Source: VXNE01 sp965248075 (GTDB lineage: Bacteria; Pseudomonadota; Gammaproteobacteria; Pseudomonadales; Azotimanducaceae). From it: a DNA stretch of 64,000 bases. The notes under the pieces are model-generated. The model searched no databases. It saw nothing but the letters and a program-made list of their open reading frames with translations, and had not been told where the DNA came from. The position numbers and the translations under genes are program-made. This document shows positions 21,374-30,080 of the stretch, piece by piece (the stretch's first letter is position 1; the number at the start of each line of letters is the position of its first letter). The stretch covers positions 310,001 to 374,000 of the forward strand of contig CBDFIL010000002.1 in NCBI GenBank assembly GCA_965248075.1, written 5' to 3'.

Positions 21374-21548
21374 GGACGGGCTTGTCCCGTCCCGTCTCGA
21401 ACCCGGGCACGGTCCCGGCGCGGGCGATGTAGGGGACGGGCTTGTCCCGTCCCGTCTCGAACCCGGGCACGGTCCCGACGCGGGCGATGTAGGGGACGGG
21501 CTTGTCCCGTCCCGTCTCGAACCCATGCACGGTCCCGGCGGCGGCGAC
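21374..21548. repeat. REP array right of the IS110 element (three units)
   Basis: Units start at 21374 (truncated by the IS junction), 21429 and 21489, about 60 bp apart. Each has the GGGACGGG-CTTGT-CCCGTCCC hairpin. Linkers alternate between GTCCCGGCGCGGG and GTCCCGACGCGGG, and the last ends in GGCGGCGACAACA. Together with 19617-19680 this is one four-unit array split by the insertion. Confidence 0.88.
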
Positions 21549-21652
21549 AACACCGCATTTCTTCCAGACGAGCCCGGGCCTCGGGCCATGGACCGCGAGC
21601 CGCAGGTGCCTTAGGCTCCGGCGGCTCGCCCGTCACACAGTATTCGCCCCCC

Positions 21653-22339
21653 ATGCAGCATCCGATCGAAAAGCCCCTGGGCACCCCCGTCGAGGAACTC
21701 GATACGCCGGCGCTGATCCTCGACCTCGAACGACTCGGCGCCAACATCGCGGCGTTCCGCGGACCCGCGCGGGCGGCGGCATGGGTACACAAGACCCCCG
21801 CGATCGCCCGCCGACAGGTCGCGCATCCCGCGGTCACGGGCATCGCGGTGCGCAGCATCACCGAGGCCGAGGTGTTCGCCGCCGCCGGATTCGAGGACAT
21901 TCGCGTGCTGCGTCCGCAGGTGACGGAGCAGGGGCGGCGCCGCGCCGCCGCCCTGGCGCGCTCGGTCCGCGTGGTCTTCGAGGAGGATGTCCCCTTGTGG
22001 GGGGAAGATGCCCTGGCTGGCGCGGTGACCGTGTCCACGCGGGTCTCCAGTGTGCCCGAGGACGGGCGGGCGATCGTGGACTGCGGGCAGAAGGCGGTGG
22101 GCCGGGACTTCGGCGACCCGTCGATCCTGGGCCATGCTGACAGGACGGTGCATGTCGGCAGCGCCGAGCACGGGATCGTGCCGTTCTCGCCGAGCGAACA
22201 TACCCTCGCGATCGGCGACTGGCTGCAACTCGTCCCCGCGGATACTGCAACGGTCTTCGCGCTGCACGACCGCGTCCATGCCGTGCGTGGCGGGGTCCTG
22301 GAAGCCGTGTGGCCGGTGTCGGCGCGGGGGGCGTTTTGA
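21653..22339 (+). CDS. Shortened D-threonine-aldolase/D-serine-dehydratase-like protein
   Basis: 228 aa. The N-terminus GTPVEELDTPALILDLERLGANIAAF parallels that of the next gene (GTPVEELETPALVVDL). It belongs to the alanine-racemase-fold PLP enzymes, with a probable PLP lysine in WVHKTPAIARRQ. It joins after about 120 residues directly to the C-terminal D-serine-dehydratase-like domain (IVDCGQKAVGRD, SAEHGIV, GDWLQLVPADTATVF). Full-length members are 360-400 aa, so most of the TIM barrel is missing. The frame is open and ends by TTGA overlap with the paralogue, so it may be made; whether it is active is doubtful. Confidence 0.7.
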   Translation: MQHPIEKPLGTPVEELDTPALILDLERLGANIAAFRGPARAAAWVHKTPAIARRQVAHPAVTGIAVRSITEAEVFAAAGFEDIRVLRPQVTEQGRRRAAALARSVRVVFEEDVPLWGEDALAGAVTVSTRVSSVPEDGRAIVDCGQKAVGRDFGDPSILGHADRTVHVGSAEHGIVPFSPSEHTLAIGDWLQLVPADTATVFALHDRVHAVRGGVLEAVWPVSARGAF

Positions 22340-23415
22340 TCGGTACGCCCGTCGAAGAGCTTGAGACGCCGGCGCTCGTGGTCGACCTCGACGCGCTCGA
22401 GCACAACATCGCCGTGATCGCCGACTACTACCGGAATCGTGCCATTCGACTGCGGCCGCACGGCAAGAACCACAAGGCGCCGCAGATACTCGCCATGCAG
22501 ATGGCCGCCGGCGGTACCGTCGGCGGCGTGTGCGCCGCCAAGGTCTCGGAGGCGGAGGTGTTCGCCGCCGCGGGCGCCGGCAACGTGCTGATCGCGAACC
22601 AGGTGGTCGACACGGCGAAGATCGAGCGCCTCGCGGCGCTCGCGAAGCGGGTCGAGACCACCGTGGCGGTGGATTCGGAGGAGCAGGTAGAGCGCCTGGC
22701 CCGGGGCGCGCGAGCGCTTGGCGCGACCATCGGAGTGGTGGTGGAAGTCGACACCATGATGGGTCGGGGTGGGGTGCGCTCCATCGAACACGCCGTGGCC
22801 CTCGCCCGGCGCGTCGACGCGACGCCGGGGCTGCGGTTCCGCGGCGTGATGAGTCACCAGGTCCTGCGCGGGCCGGCGGACCGGACGCGCCGCTTCGCCG
22901 AGGGCGGCCGCTTCATCGAGCGCGCTCTCGCGGCCCGACGGGCCATCGAGGAAGCGGGGATCGCCGTGGATCTCGTGTCGACCGGCGAGTCCTGGAACTA
23001 CGACGTCGCGGCGCAGTATCCCGAGGTCACGGAGATCGAAGGGGGCACCTATGTCTTCATGGAAGTGCCCTACGCGTACATGGGCGAGTTCCGCTTCGCG
23101 GTGCGTGTCATGGGGCGCGTCGTCGCCCGTCCCGATGCGCGCACGGCGGTCGGCGACGTGCCCATCGACGCCATCGGCGCGCCCAACGGCTTGCCGACGC
23201 TCGAGGGTCTCGACGGGGTACGGGTCACCGGGATCGATCACCACGGAGTCGTCCTGTCCGGCGACAGGGACCTGTCCCTGGCGCCCGGCGATCCCTTCTT
23301 TCTGCTCACCCATCAACAGGACGTCACCGTCAACCGCTGGGACCGCTTCCTCGGCATCCGCGACGGCGTCGTCGAGACCGTGATCGAAGCCTCTGCGCGG
23401 GGCTGCGTGCACTGA
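22336..23415 (+). CDS. D-threonine aldolase / D-serine dehydratase-like PLP enzyme
   Basis: 359 aa from TTG 22336, which overlaps the preceding stop (TTGA); GTG 22309 is an alternative. N-terminal alanine-racemase-like barrel with the PLP lysine region LRPHGKNHKAPQIL and barrel strands VVVEVDTMMGRGG and LVSTGESWNY. The C-terminal beta domain has MEVPYAYMGEF and GIDHHGVVL, where family members bind a divalent metal. It probably acts on a D-hydroxy amino acid in the cytoplasm; the exact substrate cannot be read. It is about 120 bp upstream of the acyl-CoA carboxylase gene. Confidence 0.85.
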   Translation: MIGTPVEELETPALVVDLDALEHNIAVIADYYRNRAIRLRPHGKNHKAPQILAMQMAAGGTVGGVCAAKVSEAEVFAAAGAGNVLIANQVVDTAKIERLAALAKRVETTVAVDSEEQVERLARGARALGATIGVVVEVDTMMGRGGVRSIEHAVALARRVDATPGLRFRGVMSHQVLRGPADRTRRFAEGGRFIERALAARRAIEEAGIAVDLVSTGESWNYDVAAQYPEVTEIEGGTYVFMEVPYAYMGEFRFAVRVMGRVVARPDARTAVGDVPIDAIGAPNGLPTLEGLDGVRVTGIDHHGVVLSGDRDLSLAPGDPFFLLTHQQDVTVNRWDRFLGIRDGVVETVIEASARGCVH

Positions 23416-23537
23416 GGCGTCCCGGGGCCTGCCCCAGGCTCGCTTCGCGGTGCGACTACGCCGTCCAGCTGGCTGGACAATGTCGCGAGCGTCCGTCAGT
23501 CTCCCGCGCGCATGTGCATGGCTCTCCAGGAGGTACG

Positions 23538-26500
23538 GTGTCGTCGCTGAAACGGGTTCTCATTGCCAATCGGGGCGAGATCGCCATTCGCATCGCCAAG
23601 GCTGCGGCCGGCCTCGGCATGGAGTCTGTCGCGGTCTGCGCGCCCGTAGACGCGCTGTCGCTACATACGCGACTGACCACCGACGCGCGGGAGATCGGCG
23701 GCGATGGGAGCGGCGACCCGGTCGCAGCCTATCTCGACGTGGACGCGCTGATCCGTGCGGCGCACGACACGGGCTGTGACTGCGTGCATCCCGGTTACGG
23801 GTTCCTCGCCGAAAACGCGGCCTTCGCGGAGCGTTGCGCGCAGGAGGGACTGACGTTCGTCGGTCCGAGCCCGGCCGCACTGGCCCTGTTCGGGGACAAG
23901 GTCCTGGCGCGCTCCCTCGCCCGTTCCCTCGACATTCCCGTCGTACCGGGAAGCTCCAGACCGCTGTCATCGCCGGAGGAAGCCGCGGAAGTGGCGCTGG
24001 GCCTGGGCTATCCCGTCATGTTGAAAGCGGCGGCCGGTGGCGGAGGACGTGGCATGCGCGTCGTCGAGGACGCCGCCGGCATGGCGGAGGCGTTCGCGAG
24101 GTGCCGCAGCGAGGCCGAGGCGGCGTTCGGCAACGGCGCCGTGTTCGCGGAGCGGGTGGTGGCGCGGCCGCGGCACGTGGAGGTGCAGATTCTCGCGGAC
24201 ACCGGCGGCAACGTGGTGCATTTGCGCGAGCGGGACTGCTCCGTGCAACTGCACAATCAGAAGGTACTGGAGACCGCGCCGGCCGCCGGGCTTGCCGATG
24301 CCCTGCGCGATCGGATTCTGGCCGATGCGGTGTCCCTCGCGAGCGCCGCGGACTACGTCAATGCGGGCACCATGGAGTTCCTGGTGGTCCCGGAGACGGG
24401 CGAGCACTTCTTCATCGAATGCAATCCGCGCATCCAGGTGGAACACACGGTGACGGAGCAGGTCACCGGAGTCGATCTGGTCGAGACCCAGTTCCTGCTG
24501 GCCGGGGGTGCGTCCCTCGCATCGCTCGGGCTGGCAGACCAGGATGCCTTCGCGACGCTGTGGGGGTACGCCGTACAGGCGCGGGTGGTGGCGCAGGGGC
24601 CGGGCACCCTGGTCGCGTACAAGGAGCCGTCCGGTCCCGGGGTGCGGGTCGATGCCTGCGGGTACCTGGGTTACGCCCCGCCGCCCCAGTTCGACCCGCT
24701 GCTCGCCAAGGTCGTGGGCCTGTCCAGTTCGGACGGGTCCCTCGGCTCGGCGATGGATCGCACGCGCAGGGCCCTCGAAGAGTTCCACCTCGCCGGGGTG
24801 CCGACCAACGTCGCGCAGCTGCAGGCGATCCTGAACGATCCGGCAGTACGATCCGGCGATGCGAGAACGTCGCTGCTCGCCGAACAGCCGGCACTCCTGG
24901 CCACCCCGGCCAGTCCCGCCAACCGAAGTGCCGTGGCGCTGCTCGAGCGACAGGCGGGGGTCGCTGCCGGGGAGGGTCCGGGCGCCGACAGGGCAGCTGC
25001 CGTCGTCGCGCCGGCACTGCTGCCGCTCCCCGTGGAGATGGGTCAGGTAGCGGTGCGTTGCCCGCTGGCGGGCTCTGTCGTCGAGACACCTTGCGCGACG
25101 GGCGATGTGGTCGCGGCCGGTGCGCCAGTACTCGTGATCAGCGCGATGAAGATGGAAACAGTGGTCGCGGCGCCCTGTGCCGGGACCGTTGTGGCCATGC
25201 CGGCGCTCGTTGCCGGCGACGCGGTGACGGACGGCCAGGTGGTCGCGGTGCTCACGCCGGCGGAAGGCGTCGATGCGGCGTCCCCGCCCACGGGCGAAAC
25301 GTGGGCGCCGGTCCTCGAGGACGTCGACGCCATGCGGCGCCTCGCGCTCGCGCGCTTCGCGCCAGACTCGAACGATCCCGGCGTGGTGCGCCAGCGCAGC
25401 CGCGGCAAGCTGACCTGCCGGGAGCGGATCGACCTGCTTCTGGATGCCGGCACCTTCCGGGAGGTCGGCAGCGTCGCCGGTTTCGCGTCCTACGACGAAG
25501 AGGGTGCGGTCGCCGCGTTCACGCCGGCCAACCACGTTGGCGGCTGGGGCAGCATCGAGGGACGCTCGGCCATCGTCTGCGCGGACGACTTCACGTCCCG
25601 GGGCGGCCACGCGGACGGAGCGATCGGCGCGAAGAGCGGTTACCTCGACCGCCTGGCGCTCGAGATGCGCATTCCCTCTGTGCGCCTGCTCGACGGCTCC
25701 TCCGGGGGCGGCAGCGTGGCCGCGATGGTGCCGGAACAGCGCAAGGAGGGCGAGAGTCGGGCCAGGGAGAGCAGCGGCGCCATCAAGGCGGGACGCCCGC
25801 GGGTCGCCGGCGGCGGCGGATCGTTCCTGCCGGGGCATCTCGGCAGTTCCATGTACGCCGAGCAACTCTGTACCGTCCCCGTGGTCAACATGCTGCTCGG
25901 CAGCGTGGTCGGCATCGGCGCGGCGAAGGCGGTACTCGGGCATTTCTCCGTGATGGTACGGGACATCGCGCAGTTGTTCGTGGCGGGTCCCCCCGTCGTG
26001 ACCCATGCCATGGGCTACGACATCACGAAGGAAGACCTCGGTGGCTGGCACATCCACTGTCGGAACGGTTCCGTGGACAATCTGGCCGAGACGGAGGAAG
26101 AGGCGGCGGCCCTGGCGCGGCGTTTCTTCTCGTACCTGCCCTCGAGCGTCTACGACACGCCGCCCGTGCTGCCGCCGAACACGGACGATCCGCCGGACCG
26201 CCGCGAGGAGGAACTCTTCACGCTCGTGCCCCGCAAGCGGACCACCACGTTCGACATGCGCCGCGCCATCGCCCTGATGGCCGATACCGGCTCGTTCTTC
26301 GAGATCGGGCCGCTGTGGGGCACCGACCAGATCACCGGCCTCGCGCGCTTCAACGGCCATCCCGTGGGTGTCCTGGCCTCGGACAGCCGGCACGCCAACG
26401 GTGGCGCGCTGACCGCGGACGGCTGCAGCAAGCTGACGCGTCACCAGGACCTGTGCGATCTGTTCCACCTGCCGATCCTGAACCTGGTGGACAATCCGGG

Positions 26501-26960
26501 CTTCGCGGTAGGGCTCGAGCACGAAACGAGCGGCACCATCCGCCGCGGCGGAGAGTGGATGGTCGCTTTCGCCCAGGTCTCCGTGCCGATCTTTACCGTC
26601 CTCATGCGACGCAGCTTCGGCGTCGCCGGCAACAACTACGCGACGCCCCGGTCGCGGCCGGCGGTGCGGGTGACCTGGCCCGCGGCCGACGTCGGCGGCA
26701 TTCCGCCGGAGGGCGGCATCGAGGCGGCCTACAAGCGACAGCTTGCGGAGGCGGAGGATCCCGAGGCGTTGCGGGCGGAACTCATGGCGCGCATCGAGAG
26801 CGCCCGCGGCCCGGTGGGTCCCCTGTCGAAGTTCCAGATCGAGGAGATGGTGGACCCGCGCGACACGCGTCGGTTGATCTGCGAGTGGGTCGAGACGGCC
26901 TACCGGATCGTTTCGCAACCGGCACGACTGGCCCCGCGCGCGCTGCAGTTTCGGCCCTGA
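23538..26960 (+). CDS. Single-chain acyl-CoA carboxylase (biotin carboxylase-BCCP-carboxyltransferase)
   Basis: 1,140 aa. GTG start with a near-perfect CAGGAGGT at 23527-23534. Residues 1-450 are a biotin carboxylase: KRVLIANRGEIAIRI, ATP-grasp loop KAAAGGGGRGMRVV, VHLRERDCSVQLHNQKV, FIECNPRIQVEHTVTEQ. Residues 500-575 are a biotinyl domain with AMKM (biotinylated K538). Residues 590-1140 are an acyl-CoA carboxyltransferase: FTSRGGHADG, DGSSGGGSVA, then the second crotonase-like half with NLVDNPGFAVGLEHE and RRSFGVAGNNYATP. All partial reactions on one chain is the arrangement of long-chain acyl-CoA carboxylases (LCC). The substrate (acetyl-, propionyl- or longer acyl-CoA) is not determined. 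Confidence 0.92.
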   Translation: MSSLKRVLIANRGEIAIRIAKAAAGLGMESVAVCAPVDALSLHTRLTTDAREIGGDGSGDPVAAYLDVDALIRAAHDTGCDCVHPGYGFLAENAAFAERCAQEGLTFVGPSPAALALFGDKVLARSLARSLDIPVVPGSSRPLSSPEEAAEVALGLGYPVMLKAAAGGGGRGMRVVEDAAGMAEAFARCRSEAEAAFGNGAVFAERVVARPRHVEVQILADTGGNVVHLRERDCSVQLHNQKVLETAPAAGLADALRDRILADAVSLASAADYVNAGTMEFLVVPETGEHFFIECNPRIQVEHTVTEQVTGVDLVETQFLLAGGASLASLGLADQDAFATLWGYAVQARVVAQGPGTLVAYKEPSGPGVRVDACGYLGYAPPPQFDPLLAKVVGLSSSDGSLGSAMDRTRRALEEFHLAGVPTNVAQLQAILNDPAVRSGDARTSLLAEQPALLATPASPANRSAVALLERQAGVAAGEGPGADRAAAVVAPALLPLPVEMGQVAVRCPLAGSVVETPCATGDVVAAGAPVLVISAMKMETVVAAPCAGTVVAMPALVAGDAVTDGQVVAVLTPAEGVDAASPPTGETWAPVLEDVDAMRRLALARFAPDSNDPGVVRQRSRGKLTCRERIDLLLDAGTFREVGSVAGFASYDEEGAVAAFTPANHVGGWGSIEGRSAIVCADDFTSRGGHADGAIGAKSGYLDRLALEMRIPSVRLLDGSSGGGSVAAMVPEQRKEGESRARESSGAIKAGRPRVAGGGGSFLPGHLGSSMYAEQLCTVPVVNMLLGSVVGIGAAKAVLGHFSVMVRDIAQLFVAGPPVVTHAMGYDITKEDLGGWHIHCRNGSVDNLAETEEEAAALARRFFSYLPSSVYDTPPVLPPNTDDPPDRREEELFTLVPRKRTTTFDMRRAIALMADTGSFFEIGPLWGTDQITGLARFNGHPVGVLASDSRHANGGALTADGCSKLTRHQDLCDLFHLPILNLVDNPGFAVGLEHETSGTIRRGGEWMVAFAQVSVPIFTVLMRRSFGVAGNNYATPRSRPAVRVTWPAADVGGIPPEGGIEAAYKRQLAEAEDPEALRAELMARIESARGPVGPLSKFQIEEMVDPRDTRRLICEWVETAYRIVSQPARLAPRALQFRP

Positions 26961-27202
26961 CGCCCGTGCGGCCCGGAAGTCCTCCCGGAGGCGGGCGTGA
27001 TAATCGCTCCAAGTCTCCCTTTTGTGGAAGACGCGCCAAGGGAACGAAGTGACCGCCGGTGCGGCTGCCATGAAAGGACGGCGTGGCTGGGCCGGAGGCG
27101 CGCCGGTGCGTAGCGAGCTTGCGAGCGAGTGCCGGACCGGTTATGGGGCGCTACAATGTCGCGTCCCCGCGTGGGGCTCGTGTTCGTGAGAAGGAGATGT
27201 TT

Positions 27203-27733
27203 GTGGCCAACAAGTCGGCGAGAGGGTGGTTGAGGAAGCTGACGGCGATATTGGTGGCGGCATGCGCTCTGGCGGCGGCCGGAGCCGTCGCGGAGTTGAA
27301 GATCGCCGTGCTGAACGTGCAGCGTGCGCTCGGCGACAGCGAAGAAGCCCAGGCGCTCCAGGATGAGATCCAGCAGGATCTGGAGAAGGATCGGGACGAA
27401 CTCCAGGCGCTTGGCGAGCAAATCCAGGCGCTGCAGGAGCAGCTCGAGAAAGATGCGGAGATACTGGGCGACGAAGAGAAGCGTCGCATCAACAAGGATA
27501 TCGAGGACAAGCGTCTCGACTTCGAGTTCGGCGCCAACAAGCTGCAGAAGGAATTGCAGGATCGCCAGCAGGAGATCCTGCGGCAGATGGCTCCCAAGCT
27601 CGACGCCGTATTGAAGGATCTGATCGAGATCGAGGGATACGACGTCGTGCTCCAGCGTTCCGGTCTCCTGTACGTCAACACCAAGCACGACGTCACGCGC
27701 AAGATCACCGAGAAGCTCAACGAGAAGCAGTAG
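27203..27733 (+). CDS. skp: Periplasmic OmpH/Skp-family chaperone
   Basis: 176 aa from GTG 27203, 6 nt after AAGGAG (27191-27196); ATG 27197 abuts that site and is less likely. A signal peptide ends near AAAGAVA (about residue 29). The mature protein begins with a beta strand (ELKIAVLNVQRALGDS), followed by a long coiled coil (about 50-125) and a C-terminal strand (YDVVLQRSGLLYVN), the Skp prefoldin-like tentacle fold. It holds outer-membrane proteins in transit. TACAAT at 27152-27157 is a plausible -10 element. It heads skp-lpxD-fabZ-lpxA; bamA is not directly upstream here. Confidence 0.93.
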   Translation: MANKSARGWLRKLTAILVAACALAAAGAVAELKIAVLNVQRALGDSEEAQALQDEIQQDLEKDRDELQALGEQIQALQEQLEKDAEILGDEEKRRINKDIEDKRLDFEFGANKLQKELQDRQQEILRQMAPKLDAVLKDLIEIEGYDVVLQRSGLLYVNTKHDVTRKITEKLNEKQ

Positions 27734-27763
27734 CGACAGGTGGGATAGGCGGGCGGAGCCCCG

Positions 27764-28792
27764 ATGGTCTTCACCCTCGCCGAAGTCGCCGAGCGTATCG
27801 GTGCCCGGGTCGTCGGCGACCCGGATGCCACGGTACGCGGGCTCGGGTCGCTCGAGACCGCCCGTGCGGGTGACCTGACACACCTCTCCAGTTCCGCCTA
27901 TCGGCGCTTTCTGGCGGACACTTCGGCAACGGCCGTGATCCTCTCCGAGCGCGACATGGTCGACTGTCCGACGCATGCCCTCGTCACGGGCAATCCGTAT
28001 TACGCCTACGCGGTGGCATCGACGCTCTTCGAGACGCGACCGGGCGCGGAACCCGGGGTCCATGCGCAGGCCGTCATCGACCCCTCCGCGCGTCTCGGCG
28101 AGGGCGTCTCCGTGGGCCCCCATGCGTGCGTCATGGCGGAGGCCGAGCTTGGCAAGGGGGTCACCATCGGGGCCAACGCCTTCGTCGGCGCCGGCGTCGT
28201 GCTCGGCAAGGACACCTCGATCATGCCGAACGCGACGCTCTACCATGGCGTGCGGCTCGGCGAACGTTGCATGGTGCACGCCGGCGCCGTGATCGGCGCG
28301 GACGGTTTCGGGTTCGCCCCGGACGAGGCCGGGCGGCTGCAGGCCATCGCGCAGACCGGCGGCGTGCGCATCGGGAACGATGTCAGCATCGGCGCCTGTT
28401 CGGCCATCGACCGCGGCGCCATCGACGACACGGTGATCGCCGACGGCGTGAAGATCGACAACCTCGTCCAGATCGGACACAACTGCGACATCGGCGCGCA
28501 CAGCGTGATCTGCGGCTGCGCCGGCCTCGTCGGCAGCACGCGTGTCGGACGCCACTGCATCCTCGGCGGGGGCGTGGGCGTCGGCGGCGACGGTCCCATC
28601 GACATTTGCGACGGCGTGACCGTCAGTGCCATGACGCATGTCACCAGCTCGATCGCCGAGCCCGGTGTGTATTCCGGGGGCGTCCTGCATAATGAAACCC
28701 GGCGGTGGAAAAGGAACGCCCTGCGATTTGCCGACCTGGACGGTCTCGCCAAGCGCCTGATACGGCTTGAGAAGGAGGTCGGCGTCCGATGA
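27764..28792 (+). CDS. lpxD: UDP-3-O-(3-hydroxyacyl)glucosamine N-acyltransferase
   Basis: 342 aa, third step of lipid A synthesis. N-terminal uridine-binding domain (residues 1-100), then left-handed parallel beta-helix hexapeptide repeats (about 105-310) and a C-terminal helix (LAKRLIRLEKEV). The catalytic histidine is H239 in QIGHNCDIGAHSV, the same number as in E. coli. The sequence HAGAVIGADGFGFAPD is diagnostic. It overlaps fabZ by ATGA (28789-28792). Confidence 0.98.
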   Translation: MVFTLAEVAERIGARVVGDPDATVRGLGSLETARAGDLTHLSSSAYRRFLADTSATAVILSERDMVDCPTHALVTGNPYYAYAVASTLFETRPGAEPGVHAQAVIDPSARLGEGVSVGPHACVMAEAELGKGVTIGANAFVGAGVVLGKDTSIMPNATLYHGVRLGERCMVHAGAVIGADGFGFAPDEAGRLQAIAQTGGVRIGNDVSIGACSAIDRGAIDDTVIADGVKIDNLVQIGHNCDIGAHSVICGCAGLVGSTRVGRHCILGGGVGVGGDGPIDICDGVTVSAMTHVTSSIAEPGVYSGGVLHNETRRWKRNALRFADLDGLAKRLIRLEKEVGVR

Positions 28793-29232
28793 TGGAAATC
28801 CGGGATATCTTCGAGTACCTGCCGCACCGCTACCCCTTCCTGCTCATCGACCGCGTGACCCGGTTGAGCGTCGGCAAGGACATCGCGGGCTTCAAGAACG
28901 TCTCCATGAACGAGCCGTTCTTCGAAGGCCATTTCCCGAGCCAACCGGTCATGCCGGGCGTGCTGGTCGTCGAGGCGATGGCCCAGCTGGCCGGGGTGCT
29001 GGCCTTCAAGACGCGCGGCCACAAGCCGGCGGACGGCTACCTCTACTACCTCGTCGGGATGGACAAGACCCGGTTCAAGCGCCCCGTGGTCCCCGGCGAC
29101 CGACTCGACATGGAAGCCTCGATCACGAGCGAGCGCAGGTCCATCGTGAAGTTCGCGTGCCGGGCGTTCGTTGGCGAGGAACTCGCGTGTACCTCGGACA
29201 TCCTGTGCACGGAGCGGGAGCTCACCGAATGA
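28789..29232 (+). CDS. fabZ: 3-hydroxyacyl-ACP dehydratase FabZ
   Basis: 147 aa hot-dog-fold enzyme that dehydrates 3-hydroxyacyl-ACP in fatty acid elongation. Catalytic H48 (EGHFPSQPVMPG) and E62 (VVEAMAQLAG) are present, with the N-terminal PHRYPFLLID motif. It competes with LpxA/LpxD for 3-hydroxyacyl-ACP and is classically encoded between them. Start and end both overlap neighbours by ATGA. Confidence 0.98.
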   Translation: MMEIRDIFEYLPHRYPFLLIDRVTRLSVGKDIAGFKNVSMNEPFFEGHFPSQPVMPGVLVVEAMAQLAGVLAFKTRGHKPADGYLYYLVGMDKTRFKRPVVPGDRLDMEASITSERRSIVKFACRAFVGEELACTSDILCTERELTE

Positions 29233-30026
29233 TCGACGAGCGGGCCATCGTCGACCCGGGCGCCGAGTTGGGTGCGGATGTCGAGATCGGGCCCTTCAGC
29301 GTCATCGGCCCTGGCGTCGTGATCGGCGACGGGTGCCGGATCGGTCCCCACGCGATCGTCCGTGGCCCGACCGTGCTCGGCAAGCGCAACCGCATCTTCC
29401 AGTTCGCGACCGTGGGGGAGGACACGCCGGCGCTCGCCTACGGCGGAGAGCCGACGACGCTCACCATCGGCGACGACAATGTGATCCGGGAGGGCGTGAC
29501 GATACACCGCGGTATGTTGCAGGACCGTGGCGCGACGCTCATCGGCAACAACAACCTGTTGATGGCCTACGTACACGTCGGCCACGACTGCGAGGTGGGC
29601 GATCACGTCATCATGGCCAACAACGCGTCGCTGGCGGGACACGTGTCCGTCGGCGACCACGCGAACATCGGTGGCTACTCCGGAATCCTGCAGTTCCGCA
29701 GCGTCGGCGCCCACACCCACGTCGCGGCGTTTTGCTACGTCATCAAGGACATTCCGGCGTACGTGACGGTGGCGGGGAACCCCGCCCTTGCGGTGGGTCT
29801 GAACATCGAGGGCATGCGCCGACGGGGCATGTCGGAGGGCACCCGCAGCGCGCTGCGCCGGGCGTATCGGATCGTGTATCGGGACGGATTGACGGTGGAG
29901 GAAGCCTGTACGGCGCTGGCCGAGGAGGCTGCCGCGGCGGAATCGGTCCGCCTGTTCGTGGAGACGGTGCGTGCCTCCGGACACGGCATCGTGCGGCCGC
30001 GATGGGGGGCGGCGGTGGAGGACTGA
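29229..30026 (+). CDS. lpxA: UDP-N-acetylglucosamine acyltransferase
   Basis: 265 aa, first committed step of lipid A synthesis. Hexapeptide-repeat beta-helix (residues 8-190) and a C-terminal helical domain (about 195-262). The catalytic histidine is H119 in VHVGHDCEVGD, followed by MANNASLAGHVSVGD. In related genomes lpxB follows immediately. Here lpxB is 7.3 kb away, beyond an island that starts at about 30030. Confidence 0.98.
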   Translation: MIDERAIVDPGAELGADVEIGPFSVIGPGVVIGDGCRIGPHAIVRGPTVLGKRNRIFQFATVGEDTPALAYGGEPTTLTIGDDNVIREGVTIHRGMLQDRGATLIGNNNLLMAYVHVGHDCEVGDHVIMANNASLAGHVSVGDHANIGGYSGILQFRSVGAHTHVAAFCYVIKDIPAYVTVAGNPALAVGLNIEGMRRRGMSEGTRSALRRAYRIVYRDGLTVEEACTALAEEAAAAESVRLFVETVRASGHGIVRPRWGAAVED

Positions 30027-30080
30027 TCGCGCGGGGTGTCGTGCGGGGTGAACGGCAGAGGCCGCCCCTTCAGACCCGGG

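Noticed and set aside
21359..21589. Short repetitive 'DKPVPY/GTSPSPTS' proteins encoded by REP arrays
   Set aside because: 60-bp periodicity (20 codons) produces open frames in several phases on both strands; there is no ribosome binding site, and the conserved feature is the DNA palindrome.
21277..23412. 711-aa minus-strand frame over the PLP-enzyme genes and REP array
   Set aside because: Shadow of 21653-23415 plus REP periodicity; no start signal or motif.
23967..27071. 1,034-aa minus-strand frame opposite the acyl-CoA carboxylase
   Set aside because: Entirely antisense to a well-supported gene, with no recognisable domain.
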